Assembly: GCF_002288525.1 (NCBI RefSeq)
Contig: NZ_CP023067.1
Coordinates: 806,001-870,000 of the forward strand
Direction of reading: 5' to 3'
Origin: Sinorhizobium sojae CCBAU 05684
Lineage (GTDB): Bacteria > Pseudomonadota > Alphaproteobacteria > Rhizobiales > Rhizobiaceae
Length of the DNA stretch: 64,000 bases
In this document: positions 18,670-27,960 of the stretch, piece after piece
How positions within the stretch are numbered: position 1 is the stretch's first letter
Layout: each line of letters starts with the position of its first letter
Notes under the pieces: generated by a model
The model's input: only the letters and a program-made list of their open reading frames with translations
Databases searched by the model: none
Told to the model about the DNA's origin: nothing
Made by a program: the position numbers and the translations under genes

Positions 18670-20457
18670 ATGCACCGTTACCGCAGCCACACCTGTGCCG
18701 CCCTCCGCAAGTCGGATGTCGGCTCCACCGTTCGCCTTTCCGGCTGGGTTCACCGCGTCCGCGACCATGGCGGCGTGCTCTTCATCGACCTGCGCGACCA
18801 CTACGGCGTGACCCAGGTCGTCGCCGATCCGGATTCCCCGGCCTTCAAGATGGCCGAGACGGTGCGCGGCGAATGGGTGATCCGCGTCGACGGCACGGTC
18901 AAGGCCCGTACCGATGAAACCATCAACAGGACCATGCCGACCGGCGAGATCGAGCTCTATGCCGGCGAGATAGAGGTGCTTTCGGCCGCCAAGGAATTGC
19001 CGCTGCCGGTCTTCGGAGAGCCGGACTATCCGGAAGACGTCCGCCTCAAGTACCGCTTCCTCGATCTGCGCCGCGAGACGCTGCACAAGAACATCGTCAA
19101 GCGTACCGAGATCATCGGCGCCATGCGCCGGCGCATGAACGAGATCGGCTTCACCGAATACACGACGCCGATCCTGACCGCCTCCTCGCCGGAAGGTGCG
19201 CGCGACTTCCTGGTTCCGAGCCGCCTTCACCCCGGCAGCTTCTACGCGCTGCCGCAGGCGCCGCAGCAGTACAAGCAGCTTCTGATGGTCGCCGGATTCG
19301 ATCGCTACTTCCAGATCGCACCCTGCTTCCGCGACGAGGATCCGCGCGCCGACCGCCTGCCCGGCGAATTCTACCAGCTCGACCTGGAGATGAGCTTCGT
19401 CGAGCAGGAAGACGTATGGGACACGATGGAGCCGATGATCCGCTCGATCTTCGCGGATTTCGCAGGCGGCAAGCCGGTCACGGAGAAATTCCCGCGCATC
19501 CCCTATGACACGGCGATCCGCAAATACGGCTCCGACAAGCCGGACCTCCGCAACCCGATCGAAATGCAGGAAGTCACCGAACATTTCGCCGGCTCCGGCT
19601 TCAAGGTCTTCGCCAACATGATCGCCTCCAACCCGAAGGTGGAGATCTGGGCGATTCCGGCAAAGACCGGCGGCAGCCGCGCCTTCTGCGACCGCATGAA
19701 CAGCTGGGCCCAGAGCCAGGGCCAGCCCGGCCTAGGCTACATCTTCTGGCGCAAGGAAGGCGAAAAGCTGGAAGGCGCCGGTCCGCTCGCCAAGAACATC
19801 GGCGAGGAGCGCACGGACGCAATCCGCACGCAGCTCGGCCTCGAGGATGGCGACGCCTGCTTCTTCGTCGCCGGTGAGCCCGCCAAGTTCTACAAGTTTG
19901 CCGGCGAAGCCCGCAGCCGGGCCGGCGAGGAACTGAACCTCGTCGACCGTGACCGCTTCGAACTCTGCTGGATCGTCGACTTCCCGTTCTACGAATGGAA
20001 CGAGGACGAAAAGCGCGTCGACTTCGCCCACAACCCCTTCTCCATGCCGCAGGGCGGCCTCGGGGCGCTCTCGGGCGACGACCTGCTTTCGACCAAGGCG
20101 TTCCAGTACGACATGGTCTGCAACGGCTTTGAGATCGCGTCGGGCTCGATCCGTAACCAGTCGCCGGAGTTGATGGTCAAGGCTTTCGAGAATGTCGGCC
20201 TCACCCAGGCGGATGTGGAAGAGCAGTTCGGCGGCCTCTACCGCGCCTTCCAGTACGGCGCTCCGCCGCATGGCGGCATGGCCTTCGGCATCGACCGCAT
20301 CGTCATGCTGCTGGTCGGCGCCAAGAACCTGCGCGAGATCTCCCTCTTCCCGATGAACCAGCAGGCGGTCGACCTTCTGATGGGCGCGCCGTCGCCGGCG
20401 ACGCCCGCGCAACTGCGGGAACTGTCGATCCGTCCAATCCCGCAGAAGAAGGACTGA
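18670..20457 (+). CDS. aspS: aspartyl-tRNA synthetase
   Basis: 595 aa, the bacterial AspRS length including the GAD insertion domain. It has an N-terminal OB anticodon-binding domain (residues about 1-105), class II motif 2 ([10 protein letters not shown]) and motif 3 ([13 protein letters not shown]). It starts [13 protein letters not shown], which is typical of alphaproteobacteria. It charges tRNA-Asp; whether it also charges tRNA-Asn cannot be judged by eye. It is monocistronic, flanked by non-coding DNA. Confidence 0.97.
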   Translation: MHRYRSHTCAALRKSDVGSTVRLSGWVHRVRDHGGVLFIDLRDHYGVTQVVADPDSPAFKMAETVRGEWVIRVDGTVKARTDETINRTMPTGEIELYAGEIEVLSAAKELPLPVFGEPDYPEDVRLKYRFLDLRRETLHKNIVKRTEIIGAMRRRMNEIGFTEYTTPILTASSPEGARDFLVPSRLHPGSFYALPQAPQQYKQLLMVAGFDRYFQIAPCFRDEDPRADRLPGEFYQLDLEMSFVEQEDVWDTMEPMIRSIFADFAGGKPVTEKFPRIPYDTAIRKYGSDKPDLRNPIEMQEVTEHFAGSGFKVFANMIASNPKVEIWAIPAKTGGSRAFCDRMNSWAQSQGQPGLGYIFWRKEGEKLEGAGPLAKNIGEERTDAIRTQLGLEDGDACFFVAGEPAKFYKFAGEARSRAGEELNLVDRDRFELCWIVDFPFYEWNEDEKRVDFAHNPFSMPQGGLGALSGDDLLSTKAFQYDMVCNGFEIASGSIRNQSPELMVKAFENVGLTQADVEEQFGGLYRAFQYGAPPHGGMAFGIDRIVMLLVGAKNLREISLFPMNQQAVDLLMGAPSPATPAQLRELSIRPIPQKKD

Positions 20458-20520
20458 ATTTCGCCCGGGCGAATTGAGAAAACCCGGCGCTGGCGCAGCA
20501 AGTGCCCGATTGCTCCTCTC

Positions 20521-20663
20521 CTCGGGTTTGACCTGGTTTGACCCGAGAACTAATAACTGTCTCGCCGCAAGCGGGGCGAGGTGCACCGGCAGCATGTCCC
20601 CCGGCGATGTGGGTGTGCGCCAATCGGCGCCGCGAGTCTCTTTCGCTCCGCTTGCGGGGAGAC
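20521..20663. repeat. intergenic structured element downstream of aspS
   Basis: The 307-bp space after aspS contains two nested features. CTCGGGT (20521-20527) pairs with ACCCGAG (20541-20547), a likely aspS terminator-type hairpin without a T run. A 16-bp inverted repeat with one mismatch (20559-20574 and 20648-20663, core CCGCAAGCGG/CCGCTTGCGG) then bounds a 105-bp segment. The latter resembles the rhizobial intergenic repeats carrying the CCGCAAGCGGGG signature. No coding potential is seen. Confidence 0.5.
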
Positions 20664-20677
20664 GGTGGCCGGTCCAC

Positions 20678-20744
20678 CCTCCGCAGCTCCAGCTGAGCTG
20701 CTGCGGAGGATGGGCAGGCCGGATGAGGGGGCGAGATCGCCCCC
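20678..20744 (-). terminator. tandem stem-loops after the sugar ABC operon
   Basis: Two perfect hairpins lie just beyond the stop of the solute-binding protein gene: CCTCCGCAGC/GCTGCGGAGG (20678-20709, 12-nt loop) and GGGGGCGA-ga-TCGCCCCC (20727-20744). Neither has a U tract, so they may terminate factor-dependently or protect the mRNA 3' end. Confidence 0.4.
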
Positions 20745-20764
20745 GATGCTCGGAGAACGCGGGC

Positions 20765-22090
20765 CTAGATATTGGCGAGCAGGTCGTTGATGCGGGACTC
20801 CATGTCTGCCAGAGCTGCGTCGATCTCCTTCTGACCGGTGACCGCCGCATTCATCTCCTGGCCGATGATGTCTTGGATGGCGAACTGGCGCTGCACGGTC
20901 GACGGGAGCGGCGTACCAAGCGTTGCGACGGCCGAGATCGTGTCGCGATGCGGCAGTGCCTTGAACTCCTCCGACCCAAGCACGGCCTTCACCGCCGGAA
21001 GGTGGCCGGTGCGCGACCATTCGAAGTCGTTGTCGTTGAAGAACTTCAGGAATTTGCCGATCGCCGCTTCTTCCTCTGGTGTGCGATCCTTCTGCGAGAC
21101 GGCCCAGCTGTGGCCGTCCGCATATTGCGCCTTTTTGCCGGAGAAGAGCTGCGGGTAGGGATAGACGGCATAACCGCCCGCATTGAGTGCCGTCCCGGGC
21201 GTTTCCGAGGAGGCCGTATAGTCGCCGATTACCCATGTGCCGTTCAAATGCACACCGCCTTCGCCGGCGAGGAAGGCATTGATGCCGGCGGCATAGTCCA
21301 TGTCCTTTGTCGTGTAGTCGTTGTCGTAGATCGCCTTGTACATTTCGAGGACCTTTTTGGCCTCGGGCGTATTGATTTTCACCAGCTTGGGATCGGCAAA
21401 GGCACCGGAATCCTGCTGGAAGAGATAGGTGTAGAGGTTGCGAGTATAGAGCGCGACCTCGTTCGCCAGGTTCTGGACGAAATAGGGTTTGTCGGTCTTC
21501 TCCTTGAACTCTTTGGCCTGGGCCATCAGTTCATCGACGCTGGTCGGCAGCTTCGGCGTGCCGTCGGCATTGACGAGGCCGGCCTTTTTGAAGAGGTCCA
21601 TGTTGATGTGGAACAGCATCGTCCAGTTGTCGATCGGCAAGGCATAGATCTGGCCGTCCTTCGTGACGCCGCTGAGGCTTGCTTCGGTGAAGTCTGAGGG
21701 TGCGACGCCGACCGACTTCAGAAGGTCGTCGAGCCCCATCAGCAGGCCCTTGGACTGGTAGTCGCCGAGGACGGAATGGTGGATCGTCACGATGTCCGGC
21801 GGGTCGCCGGCTGCAAACTGCGCCGTGAGCTGGTCGTAACCCGGCCATTCGACGGTGGTCACGGTCACGTGCACGTCTGGATTGTCGGCATTGAACTTGT
21901 TGATCAGCGACGTCATGATGCCGCATTCTCCGACGGCCTTGCTGGCATCGGTGTTGGTGCCGAATTCCGCATCACACGCCCCGAAGAAGCGCTGCACGGT
22001 GAGTTCCGTTGCCGCCAGCGCGGGCGCCGCCGCGGTGAGGGCGAGCACCGAGGCGGCCGTCAGCATAAATCTGCGCAGGGTATGCGTCAT
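20765..22090 (-). CDS. ABC transporter sugar-binding protein (family 1)
   Basis: 441 aa from the second ATG (22090), which has AAGGAGGAG at the right spacing; the ATG at 22096 is too close to it. The signal peptide MTHTLRRFMLTAASVLALTA ends at APALAA, so the protein is periplasmic. Family-1 features include FNADNPDVHVTV, GDPPDIVTIHH and LAGEGGVHLNGTWVIGDY. It delivers the sugar to the two permeases encoded upstream. Context with a GH51 enzyme suggests arabinose or arabino-oligosaccharides. It is the last gene of the operon, which is unusual for a binding protein. Confidence 0.88.
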   Translation of the reverse strand: MTHTLRRFMLTAASVLALTAAAPALAATELTVQRFFGACDAEFGTNTDASKAVGECGIMTSLINKFNADNPDVHVTVTTVEWPGYDQLTAQFAAGDPPDIVTIHHSVLGDYQSKGLLMGLDDLLKSVGVAPSDFTEASLSGVTKDGQIYALPIDNWTMLFHINMDLFKKAGLVNADGTPKLPTSVDELMAQAKEFKEKTDKPYFVQNLANEVALYTRNLYTYLFQQDSGAFADPKLVKINTPEAKKVLEMYKAIYDNDYTTKDMDYAAGINAFLAGEGGVHLNGTWVIGDYTASSETPGTALNAGGYAVYPYPQLFSGKKAQYADGHSWAVSQKDRTPEEEAAIGKFLKFFNDNDFEWSRTGHLPAVKAVLGSEEFKALPHRDTISAVATLGTPLPSTVQRQFAIQDIIGQEMNAAVTGQKEIDAALADMESRINDLLANI

Positions 22091-22170
22091 TTCCATCTCC
22101 TCCTTCGGGTATCGAGACCCAGTTTGGCCCTCCTCCCGAGAGCCGGTTGCGACCCATCGATAGAAAGTCT

Positions 22171-23019
22171 TCAGCGCACGGCGGCGCCGGAGACGGCCGT
22201 CACGATGTATTTCTGGAAGAACAGGTAGAGAATAAGGATCGGCGCGCCTGCGAACACCGCTTGCGACATCAGGAAGCCCAGCCCTTCCGATTGCGCGAAG
22301 TTCGTCTGGCTCGAAGCGATGCCGATCGTTAGCGTGTACATTTCCTTCTTCGTGCCGGAGATCAGTGGCCACAAGTAGTCGTTCCACGAAGTCAGAAAGG
22401 TGAAGATCCCGAGGGTCGCCTGAGCGGGCAGCGTGAGCGGTAGGAGCACCTTCCAGAAGATCTTGAAGCGGCTGGCATTGTCGAGCAGTGCTGCTTCGTC
22501 GAGTTCCTTCGGAATGGCGCGAAAATATTGCGTCATCAGGAACACGCCGAAGGGTGCCGCCAGGCCCGGCAGAATCAGCCCGTGATAGGTGTTGTGAAAT
22601 TTCAGCCAGCTGAAGAGCTGGTGGCGGGCGATCAGCACCGCCTGCTCTGGAACGGCAAGTCCGAGCAGCACAATGACGAACAGCGTATTGCGAAAAGGAA
22701 AGTTCAATCGAGCAAAGCCGTAGCCGGCGAGCGATGAGAGGACCAGCGTGAAGATCGTCAGCGTGCCCGAGACGATCACACTGTTCAGGATCCAGCGGAA
22801 GACCGAGGATGTCGCGAGGATATTGATGTAGTTGATGATCGTATACGGCGCATGGAAGACGGAGTTCATATCCGTCATCAACTCCTTGTTGTCCTTGAGC
22901 GACATCGCGACGACCCAGGCGATCGGCGCCATCATCAGAAGCGCAAGGCTGATCGCGAGGATCAGGATGATGCGATCGCCGGTTGAGCGCCCGACCATGC
23001 CGGAAGAGACGGAGCTCAT
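22171..23019 (-). CDS. carbohydrate ABC transporter permease (MalG type)
   Basis: 282 aa, starting at the ATG that overlaps the upstream permease stop (ATGA). Six TM helices are visible, and the EAA loop reads ELDEAALLDNASRFKIFWKV, which couples to the ATPase. It ends 80 bp before the binding-protein gene. Inner-membrane subunit of the same importer. Confidence 0.92.
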   Translation of the reverse strand: MSSVSSGMVGRSTGDRIILILAISLALLMMAPIAWVVAMSLKDNKELMTDMNSVFHAPYTIINYINILATSSVFRWILNSVIVSGTLTIFTLVLSSLAGYGFARLNFPFRNTLFVIVLLGLAVPEQAVLIARHQLFSWLKFHNTYHGLILPGLAAPFGVFLMTQYFRAIPKELDEAALLDNASRFKIFWKVLLPLTLPAQATLGIFTFLTSWNDYLWPLISGTKKEMYTLTIGIASSQTNFAQSEGLGFLMSQAVFAGAPILILYLFFQKYIVTAVSGAAVR

Positions 23020-23951
23020 CCTTCTACTCCCTTTCGACGCGAGATGAAGTACTGCGCGAGCGCTGCGATCATGATCAGGATGAAGAGGATCTCGGATGCT
23101 GCGGCGCCAAGCCCGAGATCCCATTTGGTAAAGGCGGCTTCGTAGATATAGAGCACGATCGGCTTCGAGACGTTGTTGGGGCCGCCCTGGGTCATGAGCC
23201 GCGCCTGCCCGAAGAGCTGAAACTGCAGGACGATCTCGATGATGATCACCAGGACGAAGGTGCGCCGGATCGAGGGCAGGGTGATGTGCCAAAGTGTGCG
23301 CCAGCGGCTCGCATTGTCGAGCGCCGCAGCCTCGTAGATCTCCTGAGGCACCTGCTGCAGGGCTGAGAGAAACAGCATCATCGGCAGGCCGATGCACCAC
23401 CATACGGTCGCGATCGCAATCCCGATCATTGTCAGCTTCGGATCGGAGAGGAATGCCGGCGCGGTTGCACCGAACCAGCCGTAGATGGTGGCGAGCAGCC
23501 CGAAATTGCCGATGAAGACAATGCGCCAGATCAGCGTCACGATCGTCACCGACAGCACCGACGACGAGAAGTATACGGCGCGGAGCGCTGCCGCTGTCTT
23601 GGTCTTGCGATTGAGCGCCAGCGCCAGGAAGAGGCCGATGAGGGCAAGCGCGGGAACGGTCAGGAAAACGAAATAAAATGTATTACCGACGGCCTGGAGG
23701 AAGATCTTGTCCCTGAAGAGCCGAAGATAATTGTCGAGGCCGACGAACCGCCCGGTACCGAAGGCATCGGCCTTGTGCAGGCTGAGCCAAATTCCCCAGA
23801 AGAGCGGCACAACGAGCAGCGTCACGAAAAAGAGGAGGTAGGGCGCGATGAAGATGGCGTTGCGCCAAAGCGGTGCATTGATGTTTTGCACCGCCCGCCG
23901 AGCGGCTGCGCTCGCGGTCGAACTGCTGCCGGGGAGGGCCGCCTCAGCCAT
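23016..23951 (-). CDS. carbohydrate ABC transporter permease (MalF type)
   Basis: 311 aa from ATG 23951 (MAEAALPGSSSTASAAARRA), overlapping the ATPase gene by 8 bp. It has six TM segments and the EAA motif QEIYEAAALDNASRWRTLWH. The open frame extends to 24038, but only by reading through the end of the ATPase gene. It pairs with the MalG-type permease downstream. Confidence 0.92.
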   Translation of the reverse strand: MAEAALPGSSSTASAAARRAVQNINAPLWRNAIFIAPYLLFFVTLLVVPLFWGIWLSLHKADAFGTGRFVGLDNYLRLFRDKIFLQAVGNTFYFVFLTVPALALIGLFLALALNRKTKTAAALRAVYFSSSVLSVTIVTLIWRIVFIGNFGLLATIYGWFGATAPAFLSDPKLTMIGIAIATVWWCIGLPMMLFLSALQQVPQEIYEAAALDNASRWRTLWHITLPSIRRTFVLVIIIEIVLQFQLFGQARLMTQGGPNNVSKPIVLYIYEAAFTKWDLGLGAAASEILFILIMIAALAQYFISRRKGVEG

Positions 23952-25044
23952 GGCCCGCCTCCTCATTGTGCCAGGCCCGACCCTCGGTGTTGAAAAGATG
24001 GGTGCGGACGCCGTCGAGCGAAAGCGCAATTTCGTCACCGATCGCGGCGCGGCTATTGCCGATATCCTCGGCGACGATGACGCTTCCCTCCTTGAGGCGA
24101 GTGTAGAGCAGCGTGCGGTCGCCGAGCCTTTCGATCACGTCGACCTTGCCCGTGGTCGTCGCCGTCCCGCCATTCGCGAGCTTGACCGCCTCGGCGCGAA
24201 TGCCGAGCGCGTGCTCGCTGCCGTCAATGCCGGCAAGAGGGATCGCAGTCTGGAGTTCGGTCCCGTCCGGCAATCTGGCTCGAACAAAGCCTCCCTGGTT
24301 CGAAAGGCTGACTGGCAGGAAGTTCATCGTCGGCGAGCCGACGAAGGTCGCGACGAAGCGGCTTGCCGGCCGCGAATAGATCTCCATCGGCGTGCCGATC
24401 TGCTCGACCTTGCGATTGTTCATGACGACAATGCGATCGGCGAGCGTCATCGCCTCGATCTGGTCGTGGGTGACGAAGACCATCGTCGATTTGACGCGGT
24501 TGCGAAGCTGCGCGATCTCGACGCGGGTGCGCACGCGCAGCGCCGCATCGAGATTGGAGAGCGGCTCGTCGAATAGGAAGGCCTTCGGCTCCTTGACGAT
24601 GGCGCGGCCGATCGCGACGCGTTGGCGCTGGCCGCCGGAAAGCTGGCCGGGCTTTCGTTCGAGCAAATGGCTGATCTCCAGCATGCGTGCGGCTTCCGCG
24701 ACGCGGGCGGAAATGACATCGGCCGGCACGTTGATGTTGCGCAGTCCGAAGGCCATGTTGTCGGCGACGGTCATGTGCGGGTAGAGCGCATAGCTCTGGA
24801 ACACCATGGCGATGTCGCGCTTTCCCGGTGGCAGATTGTCGATGCGCTGGCCGTTGATTTCGATCGTTCCCTCGTCGACGCTATCGAGACCGGCGATCAT
24901 GCGCAGAAGCGTTGACTTGCCGCAGCCCGAGGGCCCCAGGAAGACCATGAACTCATTGGCCCTGATCGACAGCGACAGGTCGTCAAGGACGGTCAGCGAG
25001 CCGTAGCGCTTGCTGACATTCTGGATGTCGATTTGGGCCGTCAT
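23944..25044 (-). CDS. sugar ABC transporter ATP-binding protein (UgpC/MalK type)
   Basis: 366 aa. Walker A GPSGCGKST (about residues 37-45), signature LSGGQRQRVAIGRA, Walker B AFLFDEPLSNLDA and the switch His in VTHDQ are all present. A C-terminal TOBE/OB regulatory domain follows. It is the first gene of the four-gene transport operon. A 17-bp operator-like site and a TTGACA hexamer lie in the 226 bp upstream. Confidence 0.93.
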   Translation of the reverse strand: MTAQIDIQNVSKRYGSLTVLDDLSLSIRANEFMVFLGPSGCGKSTLLRMIAGLDSVDEGTIEINGQRIDNLPPGKRDIAMVFQSYALYPHMTVADNMAFGLRNINVPADVISARVAEAARMLEISHLLERKPGQLSGGQRQRVAIGRAIVKEPKAFLFDEPLSNLDAALRVRTRVEIAQLRNRVKSTMVFVTHDQIEAMTLADRIVVMNNRKVEQIGTPMEIYSRPASRFVATFVGSPTMNFLPVSLSNQGGFVRARLPDGTELQTAIPLAGIDGSEHALGIRAEAVKLANGGTATTTGKVDVIERLGDRTLLYTRLKEGSVIVAEDIGNSRAAIGDEIALSLDGVRTHLFNTEGRAWHNEEAGHG

Positions 25045-25261
25045 CCTGCCGCTCCGCTCGGGCAGTCAGAACAGGAAAACCTGATAACGTTTGGCCGAAA
25101 CACGCCGGACGCCTTGATTTTCGCGTCGTTTGGCGAGCCCCGACCCGTCAGCGATAGTGCCAAAACAGAAGCGCTGGCTCCCATCTTCTCCTCCTAGCGG
25201 CACGTCGAGCCTGTCCCCGACATTAAATCATACAATTATGCTGTCAACCATTTACGATACA

Positions 25262-25278
25262 TATCAAATATTATGATA
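25262..25278. promoter_or_regulatory. candidate operator A of the arabinofuranoside regulator
   Basis: TATCAAATATTATGATA, an inverted repeat with TATCA/TGATA arms, lies over the last codons and stop of the arabinofuranosidase gene, 218 bp before the transporter ATPase start. A TTGACA hexamer for a minus-strand promoter is at 25242-25247. It matches sites B and C, which lie before abfA and the regulator gene. Confidence 0.55.
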
Positions 25279-26791
25279 GTAATCCTTGCAGTCGAATCAT
25301 GCGATAGGAGAGGGGCGGAATCCTGGCGCCGAGTCTCCCATCCGAAGCCACGGCACCGTCTCCCTTCCTCGGGACCACGTTGTCCGGCCTTTTGGCCGTG
25401 TTGGTGACGTTGATGTCCGAATGGGCGAGCACCTGGTCATCGACAATCGTCAGCGCGCCAAACTCGATCAGGCGGACATCGAGATCGAGCGTTTCCGTGT
25501 GGTGCCGGTTGACGATGAAGAAGGTGATGGCTTTTTGGTCCGCGTCGTGGACGGCCGAGACATCGAGATACGGCACGTCGCCGAGACCGTCGACCCGATA
25601 GGTCGGGCTGTCGACATGCAGCTTGAGCGCCGTCCCGCGGCCAAAGACCGAGGCGAAATAATAGGGATAGAAGATCGTCTGACGCCAGGCCGGGCCGCCC
25701 GGCACCGTCATGATCGGAGCGATGACGTTTACAAGTTGTGCCAGACAGGCGATCTTCACGACGTCGGCGCGGTTGATGAACGTGTTGAGGATGCAGCCGA
25801 CCTGAAGCACGTCCTCGAAATTGTAATCATCCTCGAGCAGGGCTGGTGCATGCGGCCAGCCATGGGCGCCCGCAAGTGTCGCCTTGTCGCGCTCCTTGGA
25901 ATGGTACCAGACGTTCCATTCATCGAAAGAGATGTAGATGTCCTTGGTCGAGCGCTTCTTCGCTTTGATATAGGCGATCACGCCGGCGACGGTGCCGATA
26001 TAGTTGTCGAGCTCGATGCTGCGGGCGAGATAGTTGGCGGTGTTCTTGCCGCGGTTCTCGAAATACATATGCAGCGAGATGTAATCGACCTCGTCGTAGG
26101 TGTGATCGAGAACGGTCGCTTCCCACTCGGGGTATGTCGGCATATGCGCATTGGAGGAGCCGCAGACGACGAGCTCGAGCGAACTGTCGAAAGCGCGCAT
26201 CGCCTTGGCGGTCTCGTGCGCCAGCCTGCCATATTCGTCCGCGGACTTGTGGCCGATCTGCCAGGGGCCGTCCATCTCGTTGCCGAGGCACCAAAGCTTG
26301 ACGCCCCAGGGTTCGGCGCGGCCATTGGTGCGACGCTTGTCGCTCCATTCGCTGCCGCACGGGTGATTGACGTATTCGAGGAAGTTGCGCGCGTCGTCGA
26401 GCCCGCGCGAGCCGAGATTGACGGCGAGCATCATCTCGGTGTTGGCGGCCGCGCACCACTCGGCGAATTCATGGATGCCGACCTGGTTGCTCTCTGAGGT
26501 GTGCCAGGCGAGATCGAGGCGGGTCGGCCGGCTCTCCTTCGGCCCGATTCCGTCTTCCCAGTTATAAGCGGAAACGAAATTGCCACCCGGATAGCGGACG
26601 ATCGGAACCTTGAGTTCCCTGACGAGGTCGATCACGTCCCGGCGCATGCCGTTCTCGTCGGCGGCCGGATGGTCGGGTTCGTAGATGCCGGTGTAGACGG
26701 CGCGGCCGAGGTGTTCGATGAAGGAGCCGTAAAGGCGGGGATCGATATCCGAGATAGTATATTTGCTGTGCGCCGTAACCGCAGCCTTCAT
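25271..26791 (-). CDS. abfA: alpha-N-arabinofuranosidase, GH51
   Basis: 506 aa with no signal peptide, hence cytoplasmic. The GH51 TIM barrel carries the acid/base Glu in KLWCLGNEMDGPW and the nucleophile Glu in ISFDEWNVWYH. It starts MKAAVTAHSKYTISDIDPRLYGSFIEHLGRAVYTGIY in part, the family's usual N-terminal motif. It releases L-arabinose from arabino-oligosaccharides after uptake, which fits the ABC importer encoded directly downstream. GGAGGAG precedes the ATG. Confidence 0.93.
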   Translation of the reverse strand: MKAAVTAHSKYTISDIDPRLYGSFIEHLGRAVYTGIYEPDHPAADENGMRRDVIDLVRELKVPIVRYPGGNFVSAYNWEDGIGPKESRPTRLDLAWHTSESNQVGIHEFAEWCAAANTEMMLAVNLGSRGLDDARNFLEYVNHPCGSEWSDKRRTNGRAEPWGVKLWCLGNEMDGPWQIGHKSADEYGRLAHETAKAMRAFDSSLELVVCGSSNAHMPTYPEWEATVLDHTYDEVDYISLHMYFENRGKNTANYLARSIELDNYIGTVAGVIAYIKAKKRSTKDIYISFDEWNVWYHSKERDKATLAGAHGWPHAPALLEDDYNFEDVLQVGCILNTFINRADVVKIACLAQLVNVIAPIMTVPGGPAWRQTIFYPYYFASVFGRGTALKLHVDSPTYRVDGLGDVPYLDVSAVHDADQKAITFFIVNRHHTETLDLDVRLIEFGALTIVDDQVLAHSDINVTNTAKRPDNVVPRKGDGAVASDGRLGARIPPLSYRMIRLQGLLS

Positions 26792-26805
26792 GCTTCTCCT
26801 CCTAG

Positions 26806-26826
26806 TGAATCATAATCCATGATTCA
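26806..26826. promoter_or_regulatory. perfect palindrome in the abfA leader
   Basis: Arms TGAATCAT (26806-26813) and ATGATTCA (26819-26826) flank a 5-bp centre. The palindrome lies 15 bp before the abfA start and abuts operator B. It may be a second regulator site, or an RNA hairpin close to the ribosome-binding site. Confidence 0.45.
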
Positions 26827-26843
26827 TATCACAAATTGAGATA
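26827..26843. promoter_or_regulatory. candidate operator B upstream of abfA
   Basis: TATCACAAATTGAGATA, 36 bp before the abfA start. It shares TATCA at positions 1-5, A at 7 and 9, T at 11 and GAT at 14-16 with operators A and C. Confidence 0.55.
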
Positions 26844-26896
26844 ACTAAGCGGAAGCTTTGACGTTGGTCAAGAGGCGAAATTTGAGCCGTGCGCTC

Positions 26897-27823
26897 TCAG
26901 CGCCTCTGGAGGCGCAACAGGATGTCCTGCCCGTAGTTGCCGAAGCCGCGGCCGAAGATGTTGATACCGCCGGGGTGGCGGGCATTGTCGCGTACGCCGA
27001 CGCGAAGCCGGATTGAGTGATGTTCTTCGACCTTCAGGTCCGCGAGCTTGACATTGGAGATACGCAGCCCATCGACAAAGGCGCCGTCGTCATTGACCCT
27101 GAAGCTCTTGAGCTTGCCGTATTGAGAGCCCTTGAGTTTCCACCAATCGGGCGTGAAAACCCCGCGTTTGTCCCCGAAATCACCCAGAGAGGTCCAGGTG
27201 CCGATGTCGACGCCGTTGACAGTCAGCGTAATGTCGGAAGGCCAGTCGGCACTGGTTCCGGGCACTTCCGAGCTCAACTCCATGACGAATTCGACCTCGC
27301 GAATGCTGGTATTCGTCAGTCGCGCATTGTTGGGAAACTGATACTCGACATAGCCGCGCGTGAACCAGATGAGTGCCGCCTTCATGCGGTCGGGATCGAG
27401 AAACGTGTCGGGGACGTCGAGCAGGCCGATAATGCCGTCGACCGAGCACAGCCCACAAGGGGCGGTCACCTCGACGCTCGTATAGAGCCCGAGTGGCATC
27501 GACACTTCGATCGCGTCCGGTTCGGTTTCCTTGATATCATTTTTGAAGACGACAAGGACCTCGTCATAGACGCTGTGGCAGACCTTCTGGTTGCCCTTGC
27601 GCGCCTTCTGCGCCTCGGTGCGGATGAGCCCCGCCTCCTCCAGCATCTGAACGTTTGTCGACACGCTCGACTGCGGCATATCGAGAATATCGGCAATCTC
27701 GTTGACGTTCAGGGGCCCTTGCTCGTGCAGCAGCTTCAAGACAGCGACCCTTGCGGGGGAGGCCAGCCCTTTCAGAATCGGCATGCCTTCCTCCGGGTCG
27801 ACGACAAGAAAATTGCGACTCAT
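26897..27823 (-). CDS. ArsR-type winged-helix regulator with large C-terminal domain
   Basis: 308 aa, three times the length of a plain ArsR protein. Residues about 14-95 form the winged helix (ILKGLASPARVAVLKLL ... SSVSTNVQMLEEAGLI). The remaining ~200 residues are unrecognised and look beta-rich, with a CGLC motif at 123-126. The adjacent GH51 gene and ABC operon point to a sugar-responsive local regulator, with the C-terminal domain as the likely effector domain; this is inferred. It probably regulates itself through operator C, 44 bp upstream. Confidence 0.8.
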   Translation of the reverse strand: MSRNFLVVDPEEGMPILKGLASPARVAVLKLLHEQGPLNVNEIADILDMPQSSVSTNVQMLEEAGLIRTEAQKARKGNQKVCHSVYDEVLVVFKNDIKETEPDAIEVSMPLGLYTSVEVTAPCGLCSVDGIIGLLDVPDTFLDPDRMKAALIWFTRGYVEYQFPNNARLTNTSIREVEFVMELSSEVPGTSADWPSDITLTVNGVDIGTWTSLGDFGDKRGVFTPDWWKLKGSQYGKLKSFRVNDDGAFVDGLRISNVKLADLKVEEHHSIRLRVGVRDNARHPGGINIFGRGFGNYGQDILLRLQRR

Positions 27824-27866
27824 GGGGCTCCGATCTGATACGAATGACGATCCTGCCGACCTTCTA

Positions 27867-27883
27867 TATCAAAGAATTCGATT
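27867..27883. promoter_or_regulatory. candidate operator C upstream of the regulator gene
   Basis: TATCAAAGAATTCGATT, 44 bp before the regulator start; same 17-bp pattern as operators A and B. The remainder of this 305-bp gap holds a RIME-like element and the groEL terminator. Confidence 0.5.
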
Positions 27884-27960
27884 TATTCAATTGGACGCCA
27901 GCCGGTCCCCGCGAAGACAAGCGCATCGCGATCGCTGGCTTGCCTGACGAGCCCAGGCCC

